DNA of 64,000 nucleotides from NCBI GenBank assembly GCA_002436025.1, contig DIXM01000001.1:1-64000 (forward strand). Direction: 5' to 3'. This DNA comes from a candidate division Hyd24-12 bacterium UBA6080 (GTDB taxonomy: Bacteria; Fermentibacterota; Fermentibacteria; Fermentibacterales; JCC-6). Below the pieces are notes generated by a model. It saw only the letters and a list, made by a program, of their open reading frames with translations. It had not been told where the DNA came from and searched no databases. Below are positions 16,201 through 23,703 of this stretch, piece by piece (the stretch's first letter is position 1; each line of letters opens with the position of its first letter). The position numbers were made by a program, and so were the translations under genes.

Positions 16201-16352
16201 GAGACAGGCCCTGTTCAAACCCTCCAGTTCGAGGGAGAGACATTCCCCTGAATGGATGAGGGGATTCCTGAAACCAGTTTATTCCATTGTTTTCGGGCAG
16301 CCTGTGATCTGGTTCGTCCATGACAAAGGTTTGGCGGGCGTCACTGTCGAAG
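16201..16352 (-). pseudogene. HTH array copy G, 5' half only
   Basis: Read leftward it gives TGFRNPLIHSGECLSLELEG and LNRACL, matching FRNPVIQAREIALAMELEG and LSRADL of copy A. The leader homology (GGTTTGGYGGGCG) lies at its right end. The HTH second half is missing and is found as copy F. It overlaps no gene and ends 20 bases from the gene at 16372. Confidence 0.6.
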
Positions 16353-16371
16353 CTCTCCCCCTTGAGCCAGC

Positions 16372-17364
16372 TCAACGCAGAACTGCGAAATCCGCAGTCT
16401 GCGACCAACCACTTCCCGAAAGCCTCAGGTGGTAGGCACCGGAGGGCAGCCCATCAACGACCACAGAACAACCACCGGCCTCGAACTCCCTGTCCTCTGT
16501 GAAAACTGCTCTTCCAGCCGTGTCGAACACCCCGACCGTTACACGTTCTCCCCCCGCGAGAGTGAACATGACATCAACAGCCCCCATTGATGGGTTGGGA
16601 GTAATGCCGAGCTCATGGTCAAGCGGGACCACCGTGCCCTCCCCGATCGCTCCCATGTCCATGCAGTAGCGGTGGATCTCTCCAAGGCCGGGGTCGCTGA
16701 AGTAGAAGCGGTTCTCCTCGCTGGCAGCCGCAACTCCTACAGCACCGACAAAACCATTCCCGTAAAGCACTTCGTAGTCATCCGGTTCGAAGTACATCCT
16801 CACGGGCGAGACCGGATCGTTGCAGGCCACGGGAAAACTGTCTGCGTATCTCGGTGCGGAGATGTCGTGTACCACGGGGCAATCTACAAGTGTGATCCGC
16901 TCGACCGGCTCGTTCGTGCTCAAAGGCAGGTCGATGCTGTAGATCGTCTTTGTCGCTGAGTCGATGATGTAAAGAAGCGGATCTCCCCCCCAATAGAAGG
17001 CGTCCAGCCCTGTTATGCTGGAAACACCCGAGCCGGCGTAGTCCCACGTGCCCGCCGGCTCGCCGCCTGTTGTCATGGCATGCACAATGGCCGTACCACT
17101 CTCGGCGAAGTAAAGGGTGTCCCCCAGGAGCGCAAGCCCGACAGCCTTACCCTCCATCGACGGCAGTTGAACCGCATCCTGAAGCGCTCCGGTTGAGTAA
17201 TGAAGGGCGTAGACCATGCAATCAAGAGAATCAAGAGCGTAGACCGTGACGTAATCGCACGCCAGACCGGTTATGTGAGAGCTGGGTGCTGGAAAGCTCC
17301 ATTCGATACCCTGGCAGAACGCAGTAGATGCAAGGAGGAAAAAGATCAAGGCTGAACATCTCAT
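16372..17364 (-). CDS. Secreted protein with sorting-type C-terminus, propeller-like
   Basis: The product has 330 residues from ATG 17364, after TATGGAGGCAATATA. The signal peptide is MRCSALIFFLLASTAFC. The central part has weak repeats of the NHL/SMP-30 style (VYALDSLDCMVYALHY, LYFAESGTAIVHAM, LLYIIDSATKTIYSIDLP, RFYFSDPGLGEIHRY), suggesting a propeller. The C-terminus has ITPNPSMG, DTAGRAVF, LPSGAYHLRL and DFAVLR, the sorting domain. It is exported; target unknown. Confidence 0.7.
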   Translation of the reverse strand: MRCSALIFFLLASTAFCQGIEWSFPAPSSHITGLACDYVTVYALDSLDCMVYALHYSTGALQDAVQLPSMEGKAVGLALLGDTLYFAESGTAIVHAMTTGGEPAGTWDYAGSGVSSITGLDAFYWGGDPLLYIIDSATKTIYSIDLPLSTNEPVERITLVDCPVVHDISAPRYADSFPVACNDPVSPVRMYFEPDDYEVLYGNGFVGAVGVAAASEENRFYFSDPGLGEIHRYCMDMGAIGEGTVVPLDHELGITPNPSMGAVDVMFTLAGGERVTVGVFDTAGRAVFTEDREFEAGGCSVVVDGLPSGAYHLRLSGSGWSQTADFAVLR

Positions 17365-17580
17365 TATATTGCCTCCATATATATAGTACGTCATTAGCTA
17401 AAATATATAACTACCGATTCACAAACGCAATCGAAGGACTTTGCATTGTCCGAGTCAACGTCCACCTCGGTGACAACTCAGTTGTGACACTCCCTGATGA
17501 GGATTCCATGATGGATCATCATTGGAGACTCATGTGAACTACCTGCGAATTCAAAGAAGTGGTTGGACGTGACCGGGGCG

Positions 17581-17604
17581 CCCCTAATCGCACAGGGGTT
17601 TTTT
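17581..17604 (+). terminator. Possible Rho-independent terminator
   Basis: CCCCT at 17581-17585 pairs with AGGGG at 17594-17598, followed by six T. No recognised plus-strand gene lies just upstream, so it may end an antisense or small RNA, or be chance. The rest of 17365-17844 holds no gene I can support. Confidence 0.35.
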
Positions 17605-17844
17605 ATTGCCATGACCCTCCCTGCAGTGCATCCCGGATACAAGCGGGATGAAAGCGATGAAGGCAACCCGGATTACTTAACAAGCAATTGTGAATAAACA
17701 TCTTGGATAATCGGCGTCTTCGAGTGTTCCACCAGCAGGATCAGACCTTTGCTTCTAACTCGCAGATAGGCAGCACTCCAGATTCCAGAAAAGGCTGATA
17801 CTTAAATGCACAAAAGGCCTTGCTGATAGCGCTATTTTCACTTG

Positions 17845-17873
17845 TTGCACTTTTTTTCTTTTCATGCTATAAT
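17845..17873 (+). promoter_or_regulatory. Strong sigma-70-type promoter for the 17930 gene
   Basis: TTGCAC at 17845, 17 bases, then a perfect TATAAT at 17868-17873. Confidence 0.75.
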
Positions 17874-17876
17874 GAT

Positions 17877-17896
17877 GTGAGTTAATTATGACTCAC
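17877..17896 (+). promoter_or_regulatory. Inverted repeat over the predicted transcription start
   Basis: GTGAGT at 17877 and ACTCAC at 17891-17896 are perfect inverse arms with eight bases between, four bases after the -10 box. The position fits a repressor operator. The regulator is unknown. Confidence 0.5.
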
Positions 17897-17929
17897 TGCC
17901 TTATTTGGTAAACCGATGGAGGGTTTGGA

Positions 17930-18391
17930 ATGAAACTGTTGATACTTGTGGTGGCATTACTTGCCACAGCTGCATCCGCTCAGATGAGCGGAACGGGCAT
18001 CGGAATCATCGTTGGGGAGCCAACTGGACTAAGCCTGAAAAGCTGGCTTTCTCCAAAGTCCGCAATCACGGTAGGTGCCGCCTGGTCGTTTCGGAATGAT
18101 GGCAGCCTTCTTCTCTGGGCGGACTACACGCTTCACTCATTCAACATCACCGGAGCCTCCAACCCCCGCAGTCTTGCTTTCTATTACGGCATTGGTGCCA
18201 AAGTCGGTTTCGTCGACAGAAATGACAATGACAACGAAACAGTGATAGGCGCACGTGTCCCCCTCGGCCTCATGCTTCCCATAGGCGACGCCCCCGTCGA
18301 AGTCTTCCTTGAAGTCGTGCCCACGGTTGACCTGAGCCCCGACACTGATTTTGGCATAAATGGGGGCATAGGAGTGCATTTCTTCTTATGA
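17930..18391 (+). CDS. Outer-membrane-barrel-like secreted protein
   Basis: The product has 153 residues from ATG 17930 after GATGGAGGG. The signal peptide is MKLLILVVALLATAASA. The mature part has alternating strands (SAITVGAAWSFRNDGSLLLWADYTL, LAFYYGIGAKVGF, DTDFGINGGIGVHFFL) and ends in Leu after aromatic residues, as small beta-barrel outer-membrane proteins do. It has its own strong promoter and likely operator. Specific function unknown. Confidence 0.65.
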   Translation: MKLLILVVALLATAASAQMSGTGIGIIVGEPTGLSLKSWLSPKSAITVGAAWSFRNDGSLLLWADYTLHSFNITGASNPRSLAFYYGIGAKVGFVDRNDNDNETVIGARVPLGLMLPIGDAPVEVFLEVVPTVDLSPDTDFGINGGIGVHFFL

Positions 18392-18451
18392 CGCACCGGA
18401 AATTGAGTCTCTGTTTCGTGTATCCAGGTTCTGAGAAAGGAAGTGACCGAG

Positions 18452-18592
18452 ATGCTTGAGACCATACTTGTCATACTGGTTGTGGCGTGGGCTTTGGGGT
18501 TCTTCGCATTCCACATTGGTGGGGGACTCATCCACACTCTTCTTGTAATCGCCCTCGTAGTCTTCATCTTTCGCATGATCCGGCGTCGATAA
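18452..18592 (+). CDS. Lmo0937-family small membrane protein
   Basis: The product has 46 residues. ATG 18452 lies after AAGGAAGTGACCGAG. It begins MLETILVILVVAWALGFF, then HIGGGLIH, then LLVIALVVFIFRMIRRR. Two hydrophobic segments around HIGGGLIH and a basic end match the lmo0937/DUF5670 family, tiny membrane proteins found widely and often stress-induced. The role is not known. It lies 60 bases after the barrel gene and may share its transcript. Confidence 0.75.
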   Translation: MLETILVILVVAWALGFFAFHIGGGLIHTLLVIALVVFIFRMIRRR

Positions 18593-18633
18593 ACCGGAAC
18601 AGGTTTGAGAAGCGGTAAAGTCTCAGACCCATC

Positions 18634-18674
18634 GAGAGCCTCCATCACACTCGACGAGTGTAATGGAGGCTCTC
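18634..18674 (+). terminator. Long hairpin after the small membrane protein gene
   Basis: GAGAGCCTCCAT and ATGGAGGCTCTC form a 12-bp stem, with a further inner ACACTC/GAGTGT stem. No T-run follows. Probably the end of the 17930-18592 transcript. The next 235 bases hold no gene. Confidence 0.55.
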
Positions 18675-18909
18675 CCCGTTCAACTCGATCTCAATCAGAT
18701 GATCAGTGAAATGCTCAGTTTCAGGTTCAGGTTCAGCTTCCGGCACAAATGGCACTGCGGAACTCTGAAATTTCAAGCAATCGGCTAACAGCCGGTAACG
18801 GAGCAATATCCTTCCTCTTCAACATATTCTGTGTCGCATCGTTGACAGCGAATACTTGCATCCGCTACTGATATTTGTTACGATAACTTGATTACGAAAG
18901 GGGATTCGA

Positions 18910-19470
18910 ATGATTCCGACCCTTGTTCTATGTCTTTGCGCTCAATCCATTGGACTGGAGGCTCAGGGAGGGTTGGTTGCACCCGGCACCCCCGAAACCG
19001 ACACCCCCGGCGTGGTGTGGGATCTCAGACTGAATGCAGGGATCTTCGAAGACTGGGGATTCTTCGTTTCCGTCCCATTCTGGAGTCTTTCCAACTTCCA
19101 CCCGACCTCGAACCCACCGGGCTATCTTACGGGACACTCGGAGATGCCCTTCGACTGCTTCGGCGACTACTCCGAAAAGCACTCGGGGTTGTTGTTGGGA
19201 GCCTGGCGCCGAACCGGCCCGGTTTCCGTCGAAGCTGCTGCAGGCAGGTATTCCCGGGAACTCATGCTGTACCTCTCCGGAATGGGAAAATGGGGGCGTC
19301 CCGGTGAGTTTTTCTTCGATGAAGAAGGCCTTATGGCTTCCCTCGCACTGAGAGTCCCGGTCGGTAACAATGCCATTCTAAGCGTTGGAAGCAGAACCGA
19401 AGGCTTCGATCACTGGTACTTCACAGTGAGTGCCGGGTTTTCCTTTGCCCTGGCTTCCCGGGGAAGGTGA
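18910..19470 (+). CDS. Hypothetical secreted or outer-membrane-like protein
   Basis: The product has 186 residues from ATG 18910 after GAAAGGGGATTCGA. A short hydrophobic leader (MIPTLVLCLCAQSIGLEA) is followed by strand-rich sequence with aromatic belts (WGFFVSVPFWSLSNF, HSGLLLGAWRRTG, HWYFTVSAGFSFAL). It ends in a barrel-like strand. It is directly followed, five bases on, by a second gene of the same style, so the two are probably a pair. Not recognised as a known family. Confidence 0.6.
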   Translation: MIPTLVLCLCAQSIGLEAQGGLVAPGTPETDTPGVVWDLRLNAGIFEDWGFFVSVPFWSLSNFHPTSNPPGYLTGHSEMPFDCFGDYSEKHSGLLLGAWRRTGPVSVEAAAGRYSRELMLYLSGMGKWGRPGEFFFDEEGLMASLALRVPVGNNAILSVGSRTEGFDHWYFTVSAGFSFALASRGR

Positions 19471-19475
19471 CGGAC

Positions 19476-20033
19476 ATGAAAAGCTTCAGTGTCATTCTTA
19501 TCGTTGTCTCCTCATGTGTCTGTTTTCCCGGACGGTTCACAGGCTCATGGTCGATAACGCAGTTCCTCTCCGATCCCCATCCTGCCCTGTCGGACCGTTT
19601 CAGCGTAATGCGGCTCGGGGTATGCCTCGATGTGTCTCCCGGAACCGGGATTCTGCTCAGAGGGGGGTACGGCGAGACCGATCCATCTGTCCTTCCCGAA
19701 CCTGCTCCCCCCGAGTATGTATTTGACGGCACAGGCAGACTCTGGACCCTTGAAGCCGGCGCAGAAAGGTCACTGCTGGGACACGGGCACTTCTTCGTTC
19801 AGGGAACGGCAGGCTGCGCCTGCATACTCAAGGATTACGGCACAGCCAACTCAGAGACTTTCCTGGAACGCAGATTCACCGAACGTTTCAGTGCGCCGGT
19901 CTATTCCCTGGGCATTGGGAGCAGGTTTTCACTGGATTTCGTTCCGGTACTCTCCCAGTGCGAGTTCCTCCTGTCGGTAGAGGGTATCGGAAAGTACGGG
20001 CTTGTCAGCGGAACGATCAGTACGGCGATTTAG
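19476..20033 (+). CDS. Hypothetical secreted or outer-membrane-like protein
   Basis: The product has 185 residues from ATG 19476, after GGGAAGGTGA; the earlier in-frame start at 19467 is too close to that site. The leader is MKSFSVILIVVSSCVCFPG. The body has strand pairs (LSDRFSVMRLGVCLDV, GTGILLRGGYGE, HGHFFVQGTAGCACIL, VYSLGIGSRFSLDF). It is similar in size and style to the upstream gene and in the same transcript. Probably a small barrel. Function unknown. Confidence 0.6.
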   Translation: MKSFSVILIVVSSCVCFPGRFTGSWSITQFLSDPHPALSDRFSVMRLGVCLDVSPGTGILLRGGYGETDPSVLPEPAPPEYVFDGTGRLWTLEAGAERSLLGHGHFFVQGTAGCACILKDYGTANSETFLERRFTERFSAPVYSLGIGSRFSLDFVPVLSQCEFLLSVEGIGKYGLVSGTISTAI

Positions 20034-20118
20034 GCCGCGGCGAAAGAACCGCACTATCCCGTGCTCCGAGGTTGGCTTAGCATCCCTCACTCAATGACGA
20101 TCAGGCCTCTGATCCGGA

Positions 20119-20135
20119 CAGGGTAAAACACCCTG
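20119..20135. terminator. Small hairpin after the 18910-20033 pair
   Basis: CAGGGT at 20119, AAAAC, then ACCCTG ending 20135. No T-run. A weak candidate for the end of the upstream transcript. Confidence 0.3.
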
Positions 20136-20234
20136 CATCCGTTCCGGAACCGCCTTTGTATCGCATCGGGTCAGAGCGGTTTCTCCATGTCTTTCGTTGC
20201 CCATTGAGCGTCAAAAAAACTGAACCAATCTGTT

Positions 20235-20263
20235 TTGACAATGCCGGGCGTCTGCTCTATGTT
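20235..20263 (+). promoter_or_regulatory. Sigma-70-type promoter for the EIIA-permease gene
   Basis: TTGACA at 20235-20240, 17 bases, then TATGTT at 20258-20263, about 80 bases before the start codon. Confidence 0.6.
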
Positions 20264-20344
20264 GTTTTCAATCGGCACAAGCGCAGATGCACGACTGCGT
20301 TGTTACCGTGAACAGATGCGGTCAAGGAGTACTCTGCGTTTACC

Positions 20345-22291
20345 ATGAAGTTCGATGACACCTTAAGCAAAAGCTTCGTTCTGCTGGACCCCGAGGTTCG
20401 GACCGCTCGGGAGATGTTCCGGGCTTTCGCCGCTCTTCTTCATGAAAAGGGTGTCATTGAGGACGAGGCCGGTTTCGTATCCGAACTCGAAGCGAGTGAA
20501 GCCAGGGGTTCGACCGGGATCGGACAGGGTATAGCACTGCCCCATCTCATGATGGACGAACTTGACCAGAGCCAGATCCTCATTGCCCGGGTAAAGACCG
20601 GCATTCCTTTCAACTCGCTGGACGGCCGGCCTGCGAAGCTCATCATCCTTCTTCTCTCGGCAAAGAAGCAACGGTCCGAGTACCTGAAAAACCTCGCCCG
20701 CGTAGCCAAGGTCCTTCAGCGGGAAAACGTTATCGACAGGCTACTGGAGACGCCAGATCCCGTATCGGTGGTTTCCATAGTCTGTTCGAAACACAAGGCG
20801 ACCTACCTGAGAAGGCACGCGCGTCTTCTCTATTTCTTCGCCACCGTCGCGATCGTTTTCGTGCTCTTCGCTCTCATCCTTCCCAGGATAACGATACCTG
20901 TCGATGATGCAACCGCCGTGGATGCCGGCTACCTGATGTACAACGAACCGCAATGGGTACAGAAACAGATCGTCGCAGCAGGCGTTTTCCTTGCCACTGT
21001 GATTGGCACCCTTCTCTTCTGGCGGCACCGGGTGGCAATAGCCGCCTTCGGCCTCGGAATACTTCTTCTTTCCGGCACGATGGATCTCGATACGGCGATC
21101 CATTTCATGAACATACCCACCATACTCTTCCTGATCTCGATGATGGTCGTCATCTCATACATGGAATCACTGGGTTTCTTCGAGTACATCGTTTCCTGGA
21201 TAGTGAAGAAGACGGGGCCGCACCCCCGCAGGATATTCCTTGTCCTGATGCTGTCGGCGGGAGTCCTCGGCGGCCTCGTGAACGAGGTGACGGCCATCTT
21301 CATTGCCGTGGCGATAGCGATCAGCATATGCAACGAGATGAACCTGAATCCTTTCCCTTTCGTCATCGGGCTTGTTTTCGCGACGAACACCGCGTCGGCC
21401 CTCACCATGATCGGCAACCCCATCGGCATTTACATCGCCTTCGCAGGCGGATTGACTTTCGGTGACTTCCTGCGATGGTCTACGCCGATCTCACTTGTCA
21501 TCGTGCTGTTGATATCGGGTCTGTTGCTTCTTCTCTTCAGAAAGCAGATCCCGTCGCGCGCGAAGGTCAGGTCCGCTGGACTCTCTTCAGCAGGGCCCGA
21601 GGTGAACCTTGCGAGGGTGAGGACCACAGGCATCCTGTTCATCCTGCTCATATGCATCATTGGTTTCTCCAAACAGATCGACGATGTCCTCGGGCTTCAG
21701 CCAAACACAAGCATAGTCGCCATCCCCATCGCTTTCGCAGGCCTTGTCATCTTCATGGCGAGGGACAGGGGAAAAATGCTCATCCAGGAGGGTGTGGACT
21801 GGTGGGCGATCCTTTTCTTCATGTTCCTTTTCGCGAAGGCGGCCTGCCTTGAGTACACCGGTGTCACGCCCAAGATCGCCTACCAGATCCTGTCCTTCTC
21901 CAACAGTGTACAGGGCGGGCTTTTCGGCGTTGCCTACAGCGTGACCATCGTCTCGCTGATCGTGATCACTGTCTTCACTGCGGTCGCATCGGGATTCGCC
22001 GACAACCTGCCCATTATCGCAGCGCTGGTCCCGGTCATAAAGACCCTTCAGATCGCCGGTCTTCCACATTCTTCAATTCTCTGGTGGGGTCTGCTTTTCG
22101 GCGGATGTCTGGGAGGCAACCTGACCATGATAGGAAGTTCGGCGAACATGGTGGCGCTGTCCATCTATGAGAAGTCGGAAGGAAAGCAGATCGGTTTCCT
22201 TACATGGCTGAAATACGGGTTCCCCGTCGTTGTGATATCGCTTCTCGTTGCCCTGCTGCTTCTGATCCTGCAGATCGGTGTTGCCGAGTAG
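20345..22291 (+). CDS. EIIA-domain / ion-transporter-superfamily permease fusion
   Basis: The product has 648 residues. Residues 1-150 are a PTS EIIA domain of the fructose/nitrogen type, with the phospho-acceptor histidine in GIALPH (His67). Residues from about 160 on form an ArsB/NhaD/citrate-type permease with about 12 membrane segments. Two inverted-half signatures are visible: NEVTAIFIAVAIAI, TNTASALTMIGNPIGI in the first half and SGFADNLPIIAAL, GGNLTMIGSSANM in the second. Such proteins move anions or exchange Na+/H+. The EIIA part probably senses phosphorylation state and gates transport. The substrate cannot be told. AAGGAG lies 15 bases before ATG, rather far. Confidence 0.85.
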   Translation: MKFDDTLSKSFVLLDPEVRTAREMFRAFAALLHEKGVIEDEAGFVSELEASEARGSTGIGQGIALPHLMMDELDQSQILIARVKTGIPFNSLDGRPAKLIILLLSAKKQRSEYLKNLARVAKVLQRENVIDRLLETPDPVSVVSIVCSKHKATYLRRHARLLYFFATVAIVFVLFALILPRITIPVDDATAVDAGYLMYNEPQWVQKQIVAAGVFLATVIGTLLFWRHRVAIAAFGLGILLLSGTMDLDTAIHFMNIPTILFLISMMVVISYMESLGFFEYIVSWIVKKTGPHPRRIFLVLMLSAGVLGGLVNEVTAIFIAVAIAISICNEMNLNPFPFVIGLVFATNTASALTMIGNPIGIYIAFAGGLTFGDFLRWSTPISLVIVLLISGLLLLLFRKQIPSRAKVRSAGLSSAGPEVNLARVRTTGILFILLICIIGFSKQIDDVLGLQPNTSIVAIPIAFAGLVIFMARDRGKMLIQEGVDWWAILFFMFLFAKAACLEYTGVTPKIAYQILSFSNSVQGGLFGVAYSVTIVSLIVITVFTAVASGFADNLPIIAALVPVIKTLQIAGLPHSSILWWGLLFGGCLGGNLTMIGSSANMVALSIYEKSEGKQIGFLTWLKYGFPVVVISLLVALLLLILQIGVAE

Positions 22292-22327
22292 AGAAGTTTC
22301 CCTGAGCATTCTGTGTGGTATGGCAGC

Positions 22328-22343
22328 CGGGATTGTCATCCCG
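22328..22343. terminator. Hairpin between convergent genes
   Basis: CGGGAT, TGTC, ATCCCG lies 36 bases after the permease stop and just before the end of the opposing lipoprotein gene. It could act both ways. No T-run. Confidence 0.35.
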
Positions 22344-22348
22344 ACTAC

Positions 22349-22927
22349 TTACCGTTTGTTACTGCTTTTCATTAACAGGACTCCATCATGCCATCTGAGG
22401 AAAGGGACCGCCTGATCGGGCTTGAACTGAGTGGGTGGAGAGATGAAAACATGTGTCCAGAAATGACTTACCGAGTCATACCCGATGCCTTGGCAAGAAA
22501 AATACGGGTTTTCAATGTTGTGCCTGTGGGCAGGGTTGAACAACCAGCTTCTCATGACGGATGATGGGCTGGTCTGCCCTCTGGCAAGGTTTTCGCCGGC
22601 CCTGTCATACCGTATACCCGCCAGGGCGAGACGGACAAAGGAACCGTTTCCATCGGGGTTGATGTGGCTGAAGAAGTGACGGGTCCTCATGTCGATGGAG
22701 TGCCCGAGAGCAACTGCGAATAGCCGGTTGTCCCATTGCAGCGTGTCCAAGCCAAGGCTTGCCCTGTACAGATTGACCATATGAGCCACCTCGAGGGCAT
22801 GTCTGTGTGGAACGGCACCCTGACCTGAACTATCCAAGGGTCCAAAAAGCGACCAGCAACCTGTCATTGGAAGCAGAAGAACCGCGAACATGAAAGCGAC
22901 GCAGAAACGTGTCTCTCTTCTGCCCAC
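22349..22927 (-). CDS. SCP/CAP-domain (YkwD-like) lipoprotein
   Basis: The product has 192 residues from GTG 22927, with AAAGGTGA seven bases upstream. The signal ends in a lipobox (LLPMTGC), so the mature protein is lipid-anchored. The CAP domain shows MVNLYRASLGLDTLQWDNRL, ALGHSIDM, HFFSHINPDG, GENLARG and RSWLFNPAHRHNIENP, with the His and Glu residues typical of bacterial YkwD proteins. The exact activity of these is unsettled. It is transcribed alone, convergent with the permease. Confidence 0.85.
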   Translation of the reverse strand: MGRRETRFCVAFMFAVLLLPMTGCWSLFGPLDSSGQGAVPHRHALEVAHMVNLYRASLGLDTLQWDNRLFAVALGHSIDMRTRHFFSHINPDGNGSFVRLALAGIRYDRAGENLARGQTSPSSVMRSWLFNPAHRHNIENPYFSCQGIGYDSVSHFWTHVFISPPTQFKPDQAVPFLRWHDGVLLMKSSNKR

Positions 22928-23703
22928 TGGTAGTCACCTTTCGCGCTGGGGTTAGAAACCGGCTGTGCCTGTACTGATTATACGAAACCAGGCAATCATC
23001 CGTGCTTCCTGGCATCCAAAAAATGCGTGACTGAAGGCTTACTGATTCAAGCAAGTTCTGCAATTCACCTGTTTGATGGCAGGGACCGCGAACCTTGAAC
23101 AGCTGCCTCACACAATTCGAGCTGGCGCATCGCGAATGAAGAGCCTGACAGGATTCGATCCTGAAACTGCCTGTAGCATTCTTCCATCTTGTTGTAGAGT
23201 ATGCTTTTCGGCGGCTGTCTGGATGGCAGGCGTATCGGGTTTCTCACAGGGCTGAAAACCGGTTTTCGCCGTTCTGGTGATATCGATTCCGGTGATCCTG
23301 CTGCCAGTGCTTCGAACAGGTTTTGCTCCCTGACATTTGCCGGATGAGGTTTCCCGGATAAGCTCACCATTGCTGTCAACACAGGATGACTTTAATTCTT
23401 TCGAAAGTTCCACGATCAGGACTTGACATGGAACCTGTGACCACAAGATGGAGCATTGTGTCGTATTCAGCTCCCCGGATCGGTAATGTCCCGAAAGCCA
23501 CTAGCTGGTTTTCTTCTCTTCCCTTCCCGGTGTCGGCACCGGAAGTTCACCGCACGATGCTGGATTCCAATCAGCAGCTCCAATATGACCCTTCATTGAC
23601 AGAATACAATTCAAGATTTATTTTCAAAAATTCATAATGCATATGGACGCGACAGGTTCAAGTATCTGGTGCCCAATAAGCTTGCCCGGGGGGTCTGAAC
23701 AGC
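22928..23703. other. Stretch without a supported gene
   Basis: About 775 bases. Two overlapping leftward frames (23065-23382 and 23108-23446) exist but have no ribosome site, motif or consistent composition. Nothing else is recognised. Confidence 0.45.

Noticed and set aside
23065..23446. Small leftward genes
   Set aside because: Two overlapping frames with no ribosome site and Arg/Pro/Ser-rich composition typical of non-coding GC-rich DNA.
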